From: Pontederia crassipes
Lineage: Eukaryota > Streptophyta > Magnoliopsida > Commelinales > Pontederiaceae
NCBI GenBank assembly: GCA_030549335.1
Contig: CM060195.1
Location: 7,471,001 to 7,535,000, forward strand
DNA length: 64,000 nucleotides
Direction: 5' to 3'
Of the stretch, positions 11,699 through 24,032 are shown one piece after another. Under the pieces are notes generated by a model that ran no database searches, was not told the DNA's origin, and worked only from the letters and a program-made list of their open reading frames with translations. The position numbers were made by a program, and so were the translations under genes. The first letter of the stretch is position 1, and the number at the start of each line of letters is the position of its first letter.

Positions 11699-14600
11699 TT
11701 ATGGCAATAATACTTTGGACTGCCAAGAACGGTTATGTGGCAGTTTTTTCAACTTTCTGATGTAATGATCAAGTGTCTGGGAATTTTCATCTATAATGTC
11801 ATTCTCAATTGTATCTTCAGCCAGCTTAACTGCTGCCTCCTGAGATAACTGGAAGGTATCTGTAGCAGACTGAAGTTTTAATGCAATCTCATTCTTTCCG
11901 AGCATTATCAGAGTAACAATAAGCGTTTTCAGTTCGCCTTGAGCACCAGAACTAAGTGCCATGCCCTTCAAATGCTCAACTAGAGCCATCTCTTCTCCAG
12001 GGCTGCAACAAAAAGAAAATATACTAATTTGCGTGCAAAATAATGCAAGCATTGAAACTGGACAGCAATACAGTTTGAAAGTCAAGGTTTATCCCAATGT
12101 TTCTAAGCTTGACGGTTTAGACTCCCATCTTTACAGGAGACAGAGAAAAGGATGAACATGAACATTAGCAAGAAGTTATCCCTTGAGTACACACCTTCCA
12201 GCACGTATTCTTCCACCTCTGTGCTTTTGGCGTCTTGTTTCTCTTGCTTTGCTCGCACTACTTGAGCTGATAGAAGCACCTGAGACTTTTCCTGTCCTGC
12301 ATATCCTTCACAGTTCAATAATACATAAAAATAAAATGCAAACTAAAAACTAATATCCTATTGATAGATGCTCTTAGTGAAGTGTTGACACTGACATGTG
12401 ATTGACAGCAGATCCATTCAGAAAATAATAGACACTAGGGCATTGGGGTTGACCCTCATAACAATGAAGGAACTCCTAAAAACTTGGTAACCCCACCATT
12501 ATTCATCTTCATCATATGAATTCATTGAACACACATTTGATGCAAATGATGAACAGACCAAAGAAACCATATCAGATATGGATATATTTTTTAACAAGAG
12601 ATGCATAAAACTAACATAAGCTTGAGAGCAAGGTTGTCAATATCAAGAATCTATTTTCCAAGTCGTAGATGCATATAACCTATTGTTGTTCCTCGCAAAC
12701 TCGTATCATAAAATCGTAGTCTACAAACACTAGATTATTGTATTTGCACTATTTAGTCGTATTGTATCATAAACTCATTTGCATGTTAAAATTGTATTAA
12801 AAAAACTTATGGCATATGGTATCATCCAAGTAGGTGAAAGTGATGGTATAAAAAAAAGGATCTTCTCAAAAAAAAAGGGAAAAAAATAGGAGCCAACAAG
12901 TTTTAACAACTTCAATATATATAGATATGTTATATTACAAAATGTGTGATGATATATACAATGATAATTGCCTTTTGGAAACAAAAGAATAACCCATCAA
13001 AATCAATTTTTAATTGTTTATTTTTTATTTAATAAGCTAAGTTGTTGATAACTGTAAAAAGAATACTATACAAAAACAAAAAGGAGGAAATAAGAACGAT
13101 AAGATAAGCCTTGCAACTAGTTCAAAATCCATAAGAAATCATTTTGCACCAAGAGATCCTTCAATAACACAGAGATACCTAACATATGATATCTGTCATT
13201 ATTTCTGTTTGCCTTTTGGTTGAACAACTTTTTTTTCTTTACTAAAACATCGACTCCTCTTTAACTTACACCATCGGATATTTATTACTTTAACATGTTC
13301 CAGCATTTATGGCATAAAACTGTTCCTCCTTGATATAAGTACTATACAATCATGTATGAATTCTGTAACTCAAGGATATAAATATATGCAGAGCTAGTAA
13401 GTATATGTCTTGAAAACATACCTTTTAGTGTAAGCACTCATTCCGCTCAAACTACTGCTCTCAGAAAGTGTGTCATAATCCGAATCATTGACCGACCTCT
13501 CCTCTGAATGAATTTTAGCAGTGAGAAGTAGCCTTCTTTGACGCACAGCCAGGTACCGAGCCAAGTACTTTCCTACTTTTTCTATCCCCTCAGTATACTC
13601 AGACATCAAGGAAGCAGCACATTCCAAAGCTGCATCGTTCACAACAGATACTAGATCATGTCCTTGCATAAAGGAAAATCTAAGTGCTTCTTCCCACTCT
13701 CTTGCAATAATAAAATAGTCAACTCCTTTGGAAACATCAGCACAATATTCAATTGCAATTTTAGCTGCCTCAGCCGACTTGCCAAGTGCTTGAAGCTCTT
13801 CACAAAGATCACTCGCTAGTACTTGGACCTCTTCATTTGTCAATCCAAGAAGCCCAGCTACTCTGAGCACACCTTTCCAATCAGCACAAGCACGATATGC
13901 CCTCAGTGCTTTTTGAAATGATGAACAACATAAATATGCACCAGCAGCATCTTCAAAGTGTTTTTCAGAGTGAAGATGATCACCCCATGCTTCCAGAATT
14001 TGGGATCTCTTGTTATGATCCGAAAATAACTGAAGGCCAACGGGAAACAATTCTGGATTGTTCGTCAGGAGATTCATGCAGTCTTCATAATAATTATCGC
14101 CAGCCGAAACAATATTTCTAAGTGCACTCTCATATCTAAGCAATTTTACATCAATTGTGTACTTCATAATGGCAGGTGACAATTGCTCAAGTCCTTTTAA
14201 ATAAGGAATGAATTCTTTTGGGTCCTTTTGAGAATTCAATGCCACAATGGCAGCAAGATTAAGATCGTACAAGCCTAAAGCAGCATCAAAAACAGCATCT
14301 GGATCTGTTAACCAGAGAAGATGCTTTAGAGATTCTTCAGCAGAAGGATATGACTTCCTTCGAGCATCATCAACTCCTGATAGCTCCAATTCTCTGACTA
14401 CTTTTATCCTTTTTAATGCTTCCTCCAGAGCAGGAGGTTCACTACGAGCCAGGGTAGTCAATATACAGAGTTCTCTTGCAGCACTTTCTTGTATGTTTTC
14501 CTCAAGGGCCTTCCTCACATCAAACAGAATAGAAGATATCTTGTTCTCTCCAAATTTCTGAAGATATTCTGAATCTTCAAATGAGCTTTCCACGACAGAG

Positions 14601-17572
14601 GGCAAGGTGATATAGGGTTTGTAAAGAGTATTAAATACATTTTCATTTTTTATTGAAGATACAAACTCAGTTATATGGCCAAGATTGTTTACTTGGATAA
14701 CAAACTCCTTAGCTGACTTAAGAAAAGCTTTCCAGCCACAATAGTCAACAAGAACATTCAACTCGATCCTATGTCGCCGTACCATAAGCATTGCATCTTG
14801 AAAACGGCTTTGAATCAGTGCATTAATAATTGACACAAGAACCAACTTTCTGGGGTAGATGCATTCCAGGTTGCCCCTGTTAGTTTGTAATATCACCGCT
14901 GCTTCATCACCATGAATTACACCAATAATTTTTGCCCCTCTTTCCCATATTTGAATGCAATCTTTGTTCTCCTCCTTCCGTCCCTTCGTACTGTCATGAC
15001 TGATAATCTTCTCTTCTGGCATTCCATGTAAGACATCATTCATGCCAATTATCAGGAGAATATCCTGCTTCGTAGATAAAATCAGGTGAGTCGCTGTTTG
15101 CTCAGAAACACCACTGCTGGAATAAAATGAGAAGCTGCTGCAGCTATTCCATAATATTTTCCTACTGTGATGCAGTCTGCCATTCTCATCTAGGCCAAAA
15201 ATTAAAGGGCTCAAGCCACCATTATCACCAACAAGAACAGCTTTCATCCACGGGCATGATGATTCAAAGCCATGTTCAGGTTTAAGTTCATAAAGTCCTG
15301 ATCGTGCAGTTGTACTCACATTACTCAGGCTAGAGGAATATTCATAAATAGATCCTCCGCTCATTTGAATGAATGCTGAACCTTTTTTTGCAGGGTTGGG
15401 GACAATTCCAATTACAAGTTGTTCCAGAGATGATTTCCTTAAAACCTTTGCATGCCAACCTGATGAACATACTGAACCAGGGGCAGAATCCTCAGAACAT
15501 ATAAGTTCTATCTCCAACAAAGATTGACTATAAGCATCTACTTTCTGTTGGAAAGCAAGTGAACTATTCCTTGGCAACATTGAGCCTCTTTCAGGAGTAT
15601 AACGAGAAACACCAAGCAAAATATGAGAATCTAACAGAGTAAGATGCATCAAGGACCCCAGTGTTAAATCAATTTGACAAGATTCAACATCAAATGTTTT
15701 GCCCTCTATATGGTCCAGAAAATCTGTACCAGGAAACTCAACAGCACAAAAACTGTGGTCTGATAAAGATGCAGCAATATAGTTCTTTGAGCTTTTAGAA
15801 AAGAAAGCGATATCTTGGACAGGACTATGAAACTTCAAGTTAAACAGAGACATTGGAGGTGGTACAAGGGACACTGATAATGGAGTTAGAAGTATATTGG
15901 AGTTTTCAATCACTGTTGCCACGGATGTATCTGTAACAGCAGTGGACCAAATAAAGTTGTAGGTTATGATCTTTCCATGCAGAGTCCAACAAATAAGATG
16001 CAGTGGTCTTGTGGGATCCCACGTAAATTTCACCCCATCTTCCTTTGAGTATCTGATATCTTGTTTCAGGTACCAATGATTGTTGCTAAACGACCAAATT
16101 TTTATAGCATCATACTGGTCGCAGATGACAAGAGCAGCAAGGATGTCTGAACTGCAGTTCCATTTTAAGATCTCAATCCTTGCTTCCACAGGCACATCAA
16201 TGGTGAAAGAGCTTCTCTCCAGACCATTCCTCTCAAAGAACACCATATGAAGAGATTTCTCTTCTTTCCTTTCATATACAGCTGCTACTTTAGCTCCACT
16301 TGGCATCCAATCTAAGCATGTTCCCATGAAAGCCTTGGATTCTGAATAAGAATGTAAGCTTCCAGACTCTCGGTCCCAAATTCTAAGCTTTTGCAAAGAA
16401 GAATGGTCATCAAGTCTGACAAGAGTAGCAAAATACTTCCCATCGCCTCGCCAAGAGATGGAACTCTCAAATTGAGAGAATGAAAAACCAGCCGTATCAC
16501 TTAGCTCCACCCCCTGCCAAAAATGAAAACAAAAATCAGGTAGACTGAACATTTTGCATGCCAAAGTGCTAGCACACAATTCAAACTCTAGTATATATGT
16601 CTTCAGATGGGAAAAGGATAATTATTGACAACTAATTGTATGCAGCATATTGTGTAGCACTTATAACAATTGAATTAAACAACAATGATAAGTAAGCTCG
16701 TAAATGAATTATGTGGGCCAGCTTTGCAATGCCTGAAGATGTAGCTGAAGATACATAACTCCTAGTCAACCTTAATTCTTCCAAAAGCAACGCTCAAAAT
16801 GATAAGACACGACTGTCCACCAGAAAATCAATTTCTTTACCAAATTGCAGAACTTTAAAAAAAAAGTGGCTATAAACTTGGATGCCCCGTTTTCCATGTA
16901 ACTAAACAAAATGAATCCACAACAGAGTTATCAAAAGATTGCGATATACCTCAGAAAGCTGAGGATCCAGTGGAGATTCATACTGCAAGTCCCAATCCGG
17001 AGTCATGACGAGTAGCTGACCTGAACCTGTTGTTATGGCTAGAAGTGCCCCGTCGGGACTGCAAGCGATGCTCTTCACTCCACCCTCCACCTTACCAACA
17101 ACTTCAGTTGTCTTCGCATCGACTGTGTACAGAAGTAGGCAACCATCTGCAGTGCCCACTACCAACGCTTCCTTCTCCATCAGATAATCTATGGCCGCTA
17201 CACGGTCCCCGGGATCCAAAGGCAATGGCTCAGCTTCTGGCGATGAACCCTGCTACAAATATATCACGCTTTCATGCAAAAATAATTGAGGCATACTACG
17301 ACGAAGTTGAGAAATTGCACTCCGTCCCTCAGTCGTGACAACACGACGACAGAAGAAGAAAAGAAGTGGCAAAAAAACAAACAGATAGGGGGCATGCGTC
17401 TGTTGCTCACTCGCGACAGCGGGAGTGGGAGGGCGTAGATGGAGTTTGAGGACGAGGCGAAGAAGGCGCGGGCGCGCTCGATGTCGAACGCCGCGAGAAG
17501 AAGCACTTCTTCTCCATCGGCCTGCAGTTCCAAGTCCACCGAGATCTCGGCGAAAAGCTTCAAATTCTTCAT
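11699..17572 (-). CDS. ELP1: Elongator complex protein 1 (ELP1/IKI3 family), five exons
   Basis: ELP1 is the scaffold subunit of Elongator, which modifies wobble uridines of tRNA (mcm5U, ncm5U) and supports translation; the plant orthologue is ELO2/ABO1. Exons on the minus strand are 17572-17411, 17249-16950, 16513-13422, 12296-12195 and 12002-11699, all with GT-AG borders. They give 1319 residues, the normal family length. The start opens with MKNLKLFAEISVDLELQ, the conserved plant ELP1 N-terminus. WD40-type propeller sequence fills about residues 1-750 (SISWRGDGKYFATLVR, DWDLQYE), followed by an alpha-solenoid and dimerisation region. Exon 4 encodes a basic cluster (about 1201-1218, RRQKHRGGRIRAG) just before SPGEEMALVEHLKGM; in yeast the equivalent basic stretch binds tRNA. 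Exon 2 could start three bases earlier (17252), adding one Gln. No internal stop is seen, so the gene looks functional. Intron 3 (12297-13421) is the longest. Confidence 0.95.
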
Positions 17573-18186
17573 ACTTCTTGTACTTCTCCGGCGAACGGAA
17601 AACAAGAGCTCTGCAGCGAGGTTCAATTTAGGCCGTCGGCGAGGGTTTTGGGGAAAGCTGCGGGCGAATGGGTTGATTTGAATTTGGCACAGGCCCAGTT
17701 GCTGTTGCTGTCTACATTTGGGCTCTGCCTTTAAAAAAAATTTTGAAAGACCAAATTTAGGTTGAACACAATGATGTTATTATATCATAGTTCTTAATTC
17801 ACGACAAATCTTTTTTAAAAAATATCTCTTCTCTGTTCTCGCCATTTCAATATTACTAGTATCTTTTGCTTAATTTTCTGAACTTTCAGAATATAAAATA
17901 AATTGTATAAATATTCATTCACTAATTGTATTTTCTTACATCATCTAAATTATCGTGATTTTTCGCATATAGACCTAATATATGAACTCATTCTAACGTC
18001 TTCTTAAATTATTTCACAATTCTCATTAGAGTTCATTCATCTAATTTTGTTAACTTTTTCATCATTTTTTATTTATTAAATAATTAAACTACTCTTCTTT
18101 CATCTCTTCTAACCCCACATCGTCTGCGATCTCGTCGCCTACCAGATCGCGAGGGTGATGCCCCCCTCACTCTCTTCACTCCACTA

Positions 18187-18188
<2 letters not shown>
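17573..18188. other. 5' flank of ELP1
   Basis: Upstream region of ELP1, read on the minus strand. The first 100 bases are moderately GC-rich and then the sequence becomes AT-rich. I could not identify a TATA box with confidence, and no other gene is seen. Confidence 0.45.
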
Positions 18189-18231
<43 letters not shown>

Positions 18232-18232
18232 G
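18189..18232. repeat. (AT)n microsatellite
   Basis: About 22 AT dinucleotides with one interruption near the right end. Confidence 0.97.
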
Positions 18233-18843
18233 GGTTATATGGGGGTGAAACACCGAAGAAGCGTTTCATCGTAAAACGTCTCATTTTGGATTGTCCATTT
18301 TAAACTGATCGTCTAGATCGTAACAACCCAAAGACTAGTTAAAAAATATCACCTCTTGGTCTCCTCTCATCTTCCTACATAATCGCACTTTAGTTAAAAA
18401 ACATAGTAGACAACTTTCCTTCTCTTTGCAATCAGGTAAGAAGAATCTCGTGCCACCCACTTGATAGCATTGGCACCCTATCAATGGGTTCTTCTCACTC
18501 CATCCTAGATTCATATCCCATTATCCCCTCTCACGCGCATCCATCGATCCTTCTCACTGTGTTCGATCCATCAAGGTTGTCACGATGAGATGCTTGTAGG
18601 TTATTTGGGGGTCGTTCGACAGTGGGTCAATTGAGGGTCGCTCGACGGTGGGCTAGATGAGGTGCTTGACGGCGGCGACAGGGCAATGACAAGGTCATAT
18701 AGCAAAGATATTGACACGAGGATCACTGAGAAGGAGAACATGAATCATCTTCCACATATTTTTTTTTCTGTGCAAGACACGAACTCAGAGAAGAAGAATA
18801 GGAATTAGCATAATTTTTTTCTTTAATCTATGACGTCTCCACG
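18233..18843. other. Unassigned spacer
   Basis: No gene, terminal repeat or recognisable protein similarity was found. It borders the last recognisable HSP70-like pseudogene fragment. Confidence 0.5.
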
Positions 18844-21040
18844 TCATTTTTCTGTAGGCCAATCGAAAGATGCAAGGACATTCATGACAATCTTCTCCAC
18901 CATGGCTCTAACATGAGATTCAACTAACTTTTTCATCTCCACTAGCATCATTCTTGCCATATCTTTAATTGTCCGACAGTAATTACTCTTGTATCCTCCT
19001 TGGAAGCCCACAACAATACAAAGACGTTCAACTTGGATAGCCTGAAAATGCCATAAACCATTCATAGCCTTAAATTGGTTGTGCGGGAGACCAATCAATA
19101 TTTGAAAAAAGATAAGAATTTTCTTAAGTTAGAAATAAAGTGTCACTTAAAATCACTTTTAAAAACAACAATTTTGAATAAAAAACTAAGGATTATTTCC
19201 TCAAACATCCCCTTCAACTATTCCGTGTTTTTCACTTTGGTCCATCTGTCAAGATCTGTTAATTTGTTCTTTTTTTATTTTTTATATTTATTGAATGACT
19301 AAAATGTAATCGCAACTTCAGATAATAAAAAAAATAAAGAACACATTGACATGCACGAGGGGGGGGGGGGGGGGGTTGTCGCCCCCTATGATCTTGCCGA
19401 TGGTGAGTTCTCTGTGGTAGCTTGACCATGAACCTCGATCTTGTCGATGAGCTCGACGGCTGCCGAGATCTCGAAGCTCGTCGGGGGAAGGGGGGGTTCT
19501 GCTCGCAATCATGGGAAGGGCGAGTTCGCAGTCGCCAGTCACACTCTATCGACGAGTTCGTGGGGACGTCGTCAGCATTCTGCCGCAGGCGGGTCGAACT
19601 CGATAGTCACCGGAGGGAAGGGGAGACGACGCTAGCGCTCTATCACGAAGGGGGTGTCTGCTTGGGGGGCAAGGGGGTCGAGCTCAGTAGTCACCGGGGG
19701 AAGGGGGAACGTCGCTAGTGCTGATTAGTTGCAGGGAGGGGGATTTGGGTTGTTTGCTCGTCGAGGAGGGGTCGCAATAGGTGGTATCGACGATTAAGTG
19801 AGGCAGAGGGAGGGGGATTTGGGATGTCTGCTCATCGGGGGATATGCTCGTAGTTGGGTTGACCGACAACCAAAGGAGGGAAGTGCTCTGTCGCAAAGGA
19901 GGGGGTGTCTGCTCACCAAGGTACTCTACTAGCAATTGGGCATGACTGGTGAGGGGAAGGCGACATTAGTGCTCTGTCGCGGAGGAGGAGGTATCTGCTC
20001 ATCGAGGGATTTTGCTCGCAGTCGTGCGCGATCGATGACCACGAGGTGTGGGAAGGGGGCTCTGCCCCTAGTAGGCGAGGAGGGGAGAGGAGAGCTCACA
20101 TCGATGAGGGGAGAGGAGAGTGGGTGGGAGGGCCGAGGGGAGGAGAGGAGAGGGAAAGGGCAAGCTCGCGAGCAGGTGTGGAGGAAGCGAGGCTCAGGGT
20201 GGAGATAAATGTGTTCAAGAGACCTCGCGTGGGGATGGGGCTCTTCGGCAAGGACGGGAGGGGCGACCTTGAGGACATGGAGGAGGGTGATCGTTAGGCG
20301 GGCAGCCTCGCGGGTGGGAGGGGAGTGAATGCAAATGGGCAGACCTGCACTCCCCCTTGTCGGCGATAGTCCGAGGGGGCACGACTCGCTGGTGAGGGGG
20401 TTGTCGGTGGGAGGCGACTCGTTTATATTTTAATTATTTTATTACATATTCTTTTAAAAATTAAAAGTTATTGTAAACATTAATAGAGAGGAGGAGGGCA
20501 CTTTAGTAATTTAATAAATAGGAAAATTGAAAATAATAGGAAAGTTAATAGATCTTGACATATGGTTAAAAATAATAGGAAAGTTAATAGATCTTGACAG
20601 ATGGACCAATGTGAAAATATAGATAGTTCAGTGGGCGGTATGGTAAGTTCAAAAGTCAGAGGCAGTCACAAAAAATCACCATAGTTTAGGGGACGTTTGA
20701 GGAGATAACACAAAAACTATTCATATACACCAAAGAATGCCAATGAGTCATTTTTGGCATCCTCCCCCACGAGGGGTTGTCCCCTTGTTGGTGAAGCTAA
20801 TGAAGTAATGTGTAGTGTGACCTCCATTTTTATTTGGGATAATTTTAAAATCGTTGTTCTTCCTAATTCACAAGCAACAATAGGTGGTGCCTAGATTTAT
20901 CCCAGTTGAAGGATCACTTGTCACAAAAAAATTCTCCAACTGTCCCAATGGAGAATGTAAAATCTAAATACCACTAATTGGAGGAACGAAACTATCATCA
21001 ACAATCTCAAATGAAAATATATCATTGCTCATGTCAAATA
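18844..21040 (-). pseudogene. HSP70-like pseudogene unit 5, split by a DNA element
   Basis: Read on the minus strand. A leader (about 21040-20911) is followed by an exon-1 remnant containing GINLGTTYCC (HSP70 family: GIDLGTTYSC), then a degraded ISFTNKG stretch matching the YVAFTD region. An exon-2 remnant follows at 19098-18844 (MARMMLVEMKKLVESH...VMNVLASFD, matching ISSMVLTKMREIAEAYLG...VVTVPAYFN). The intron between them carries the 1.5 kb element at 19189-20711. Stops and frameshifts are frequent, so no intact ATPase domain could be made. The family assignment rests on the order of several HSP70 signatures. Confidence 0.7.
19189..20711. mobile_element. Non-autonomous DNA element with GC-rich interior
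   Basis: The ends are imperfect inverted repeats: the left side reads TTTCCTCAAACATCCCC and the right side, reversed, reads TATCTCCTCAAACGTCCCC. Inverted subterminal repeats follow (TTGGTCCATCTGTCAAGATC at about 19238 and, reversed, about 20595). The flanks share AAAAACTA (19181-19188 and 20712-20719), an 8-9 bp target duplication as made by hAT or Mutator-type elements. Comparison with the uninterrupted pseudogene units shows that exactly this segment is extra. The interior (about 19355-20400) is strikingly GC-rich, with a G17 run at 19359-19375 and degenerate internal repeats around CTGCTCGCAGTCG. No transposase is seen. Confidence 0.75.
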
Positions 21041-22155
21041 TACTTGCCTCAAGAATTTATCTTTGGTATCGTATGTAGTCGTTGCCTTGGACCTAACACA
21101 GTCATCATAGTATTATATATGGCTGTCAGGGTCTTTACAACTGTTGGAATTGTTGTTGAGCCTCCAACGAGGATGACTGTGTTAACATCATCTCACATAT
21201 CGTCATAGTTTTCTATTGCCCTATTCTCGATGTAATTAAGCATCACACAGAATTTAGAGAACAAACTTTCAGTGTTATCTTCAAATTTGGTTATCTACAT
21301 TTTGGTCTTGAAGTCCAAACCATTGAAAATGTTGTCCTCCATCATAGTAACAAGGGATAGTAACTAGATTTGCGCTATCGAAACTTTAACAAAAAAGTGT
21401 ATTCCACTATAAAACTGTCATCTTCAATAGTGATTAGGGATATTCTAGTGTCCCCCTCCAAAATGAAATATCATCACATTGTTTCTTTAACGTTCCTCTT
21501 CAGGAGTCCATATGTGATGGATGCAGTAGATTTGTTCAAAAGTTGAATAAATTTAACTCTAGCATTTTTCTAGCAATGATAGTGAAAGATGTAAGGACAC
21601 TTAATTTTTTCATCTCCACTAGCTTCATTCCTATCATCAATTGTCCGACAGTAATTATGGGAGCCCACACCAATACTAAGATGTTCACCTCGTATAGCTT
21701 GAAAAGGTGACAAACCATTCAGATGCCAACATGAAAATTGGTTGTATGGGAGATCAATTAATCGATGAATATATAAAAAATGATAAAACATTTTCTTAAG
21801 TTAGAAATAAAGTATAACTTAAAATCAACCGTTAGAAAGAGAATCTTTGAACGAAAAATAATCATATATATCAATGGATGCAAGGACTTGTTTTTGACAT
21901 CCTCCCCCATGAAGGTTTGTCCGTTGTTGGTGAAGCTAATGAAGTAAGGTGTAGTGAGACCTACATGTTCATTTAATTTCAACATCATTGTTCTTCCAAG
22001 CCCATATCTATCCCAATCGAGGGAGCACTTTTAGTAAACATGATTGTTGGTATGAAGTTCTCCAATTGACCCAGTGATGAATGCAAAATCTAAATATCAC
22101 TCATTGAAAAAAGAAACTATCATCAACAATCTCAATTGAGAACATATCATTGGTT
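21041..22155 (-). pseudogene. HSP70-like pseudogene unit 4
   Basis: On the minus strand, exon 1 (about 22030-21868) encodes a relic with PYFISFTNNGQTFMGED. Exon 2 (about 21770-21545) has the same partly shifted WPFKV...EEISSM-like stretch as unit 5. A tail (about 21480-21060) matches the HSP70 region from TIEEGIFEV to the VGGSTRIP loop (its reading gives LVEAQQQFQQL-type frames through frameshifts). The expected splice donor after exon 1 is mutated. Multiple stops make it non-coding. Confidence 0.65.
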
Positions 22156-23040
22156 GTGTCAAGTTATACTTTATGCAACATATTTTTGGCAATTTATGCA
22201 GTTGTTGCCTTTGACACAATCATCACAATATTCAAGCCTTCAGGGTCTCTACAAATGTAGGAATTGTTGTCGAGCCACCAACGAGAATGATTGTGTCCAC
22301 GTCCTCCCATAAATCGTAGTTTTCTATTGCCATGTTCTCAAACATCATATGAACAAGACTTCATTGGTATCCTCAAATTTGGTTATGGACATTATAGTCT
22401 TAAAGTCCAAACCATTAAAGATGTTATCCACAATCAAAGTAACTAACTTTTTCATCTCCACTGTCATCATTCTTTTTTTTCATATCTTCAATTGTTAATT
22501 GCTCTGGCATCGTCCTTGAGAGCCCACACTAATACTAAAACGTTCATCCTAGATAGTCTCGAAAGGCCACAACCATTCCAATGCCAATTCCAAAATTGGT
22601 CGTACGAGAGACCAATTCACTGATGAATATCTAGAAAAAAATTAAACATTTTCTTAATTAGAAACAAAGTGTAACTTAAAATCCACCGTTAAGAAGAGAA
22701 ACTTTGAACAAAGAGCTAATCGTATATACCAAAGAATGTTAAGGATTCATTGTTGGCATCCTCCACCACAAGGGGTTGTCCTTTGTAGGTGAAGCTGATG
22801 AAGTAAAGTGTAGCACGACTTCTATGTTCATTTGGGATAATTTCAACACCGTCGTTCTTCTAAATTCTTGAGCGGCAGTAGGTGATGCCAAGATCGATCC
22901 CAATTGAGAGAGAATTTATCAGAAATATGGCCATTCTCCAATTGTCTTAGTGTTGAATGCAGAATTTGAATACCACTCATTGGAGGAAAGAAACTATCTC
23001 AATTGAGAACATATCTTTGGTTGTATTAGTTATACTTGTC
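22156..23040 (-). pseudogene. HSP70-like pseudogene unit 3
   Basis: On the minus strand: leader 23040-22930, exon 1 to 22730, a 99-bp intron (22729-22631, GT...AG), exon 2 from 22630, then the tail to 22190 (DNIFNGLDFKT, compare family SLFEGIDFYT). The intron splits a codon exactly where plant cytosolic HSC70 genes carry their conserved intron, in the Asp of the VFD-AKRLIG junction: exon 1 ends TTCTTTG and exon 2 starts AT. Compared with unit 2, the NEPTAAAIAYG part is deleted. In-frame stops are present. Confidence 0.7.
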
Positions 23041-24020
23041 ATGAGAACTTTAGGCCGTCGTTGTCATTAACCTAACACAATCATTGTAATATTCTGACTT
23101 TCATGATTTCTGTAAATGTTGAAATTATTGTTGAGCCTGCAATGAAGATGGTTGTGTCCATGCCCTCCCACAAATCATCACAGTATTCTATTGCCTTGTT
23201 TTCAAACAAGCCTTCACTGATATCCTCAAATATAGTTATTGACATTTTGATCTTGAAGTCCAAACCATTGAAGAGGTTGTCCACCATGATAGTAATCAAA
23301 TTTGTGCCATCGAAATTTTCACAAGAAGTGTATTCAACTATAAAACGGTCATCTTCGATAGCAACCAAGTATATGCAATATCATCACATTTCTTTCTTCA
23401 ACATGCCTTTTCTAGAATCCATATGTGATGGCAGCAATATTGGATTTGTTCCAAAATTGAATGACTTTAAATCTAGCATCTTTTCTGGCAATGGTAATTG
23501 TTCATCTGTGACAACTATTGAAAGATGCAGAGGCATTATTGACAGTCTTCTCCATTAGGATTCAAATATGGGATTCACTTAACTTTTTCCATCTCCACTA
23601 GCATTATTTGTATCATATCCTCAATTGTTCGACAATAATTGTTCTCACATGGGAGCCCACACCAATACTAAGACGTTCATCTTGCATAGCATGAAAAGTC
23701 CACAAACCATTCAGATGTCAATGCCAAAATTGGTTGTACGAAGAAAATATAAGTGTTTTCTTATGTTTAGGATAAAGTGTAACTTAAAATCAATTATTAA
23801 AAAGAACAACTTTGAATGAAAAGCTAATCATATATACCAATGAATGTCAATGACTCATTTTTGGCACCCTTCCCCATGATTGTGCATTGTTGGTGAAGAT
23901 AATTTCAACCTCTATGTTCATTTGGGATAATTTCAACACCATTTTCGTTCCAAACTCATGAGCAAAAGTAGGTGGTATCCATATCTATCCAAATTGAAGG
24001 AGCACCTATCACAAACCTGG
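23041..24020 (-). pseudogene. HSP70-like pseudogene unit 2 (best preserved)
   Basis: On the minus strand, exon 1 (to about 23842) includes VWNENGVEIIPNE, which matches HSP70 VWQHDRVEIIANDQ, preceded by a remnant of the LGTTYSC phosphate loop. Exon 2 spans about 23740-23500. The tail has a 95-codon open stretch (23368-23081) containing AIEDDRFIVEYTS, NLFNGLDFKIKMS and IFIAGSTIISTFTE, matching TIEEGIFEVKATA, SLFEGIDFYTSIT and VVLVGGSTRIPKV. The nucleotide-binding and substrate domains are too eroded to function. The leader of this unit has been carried away to 37449-37545 by the transposon block that begins at about 24021. Confidence 0.75.
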
Positions 24021-24032
24021 CTGTCGCCCGCC

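Noticed and set aside
19422..20297. Several open frames in the GC-rich interior of the element at 19-20.7 kb
   Set aside because: Low stop-codon density follows from GC content. The products are Gly/Arg/Glu-rich with no domain, and several overlap on both strands.
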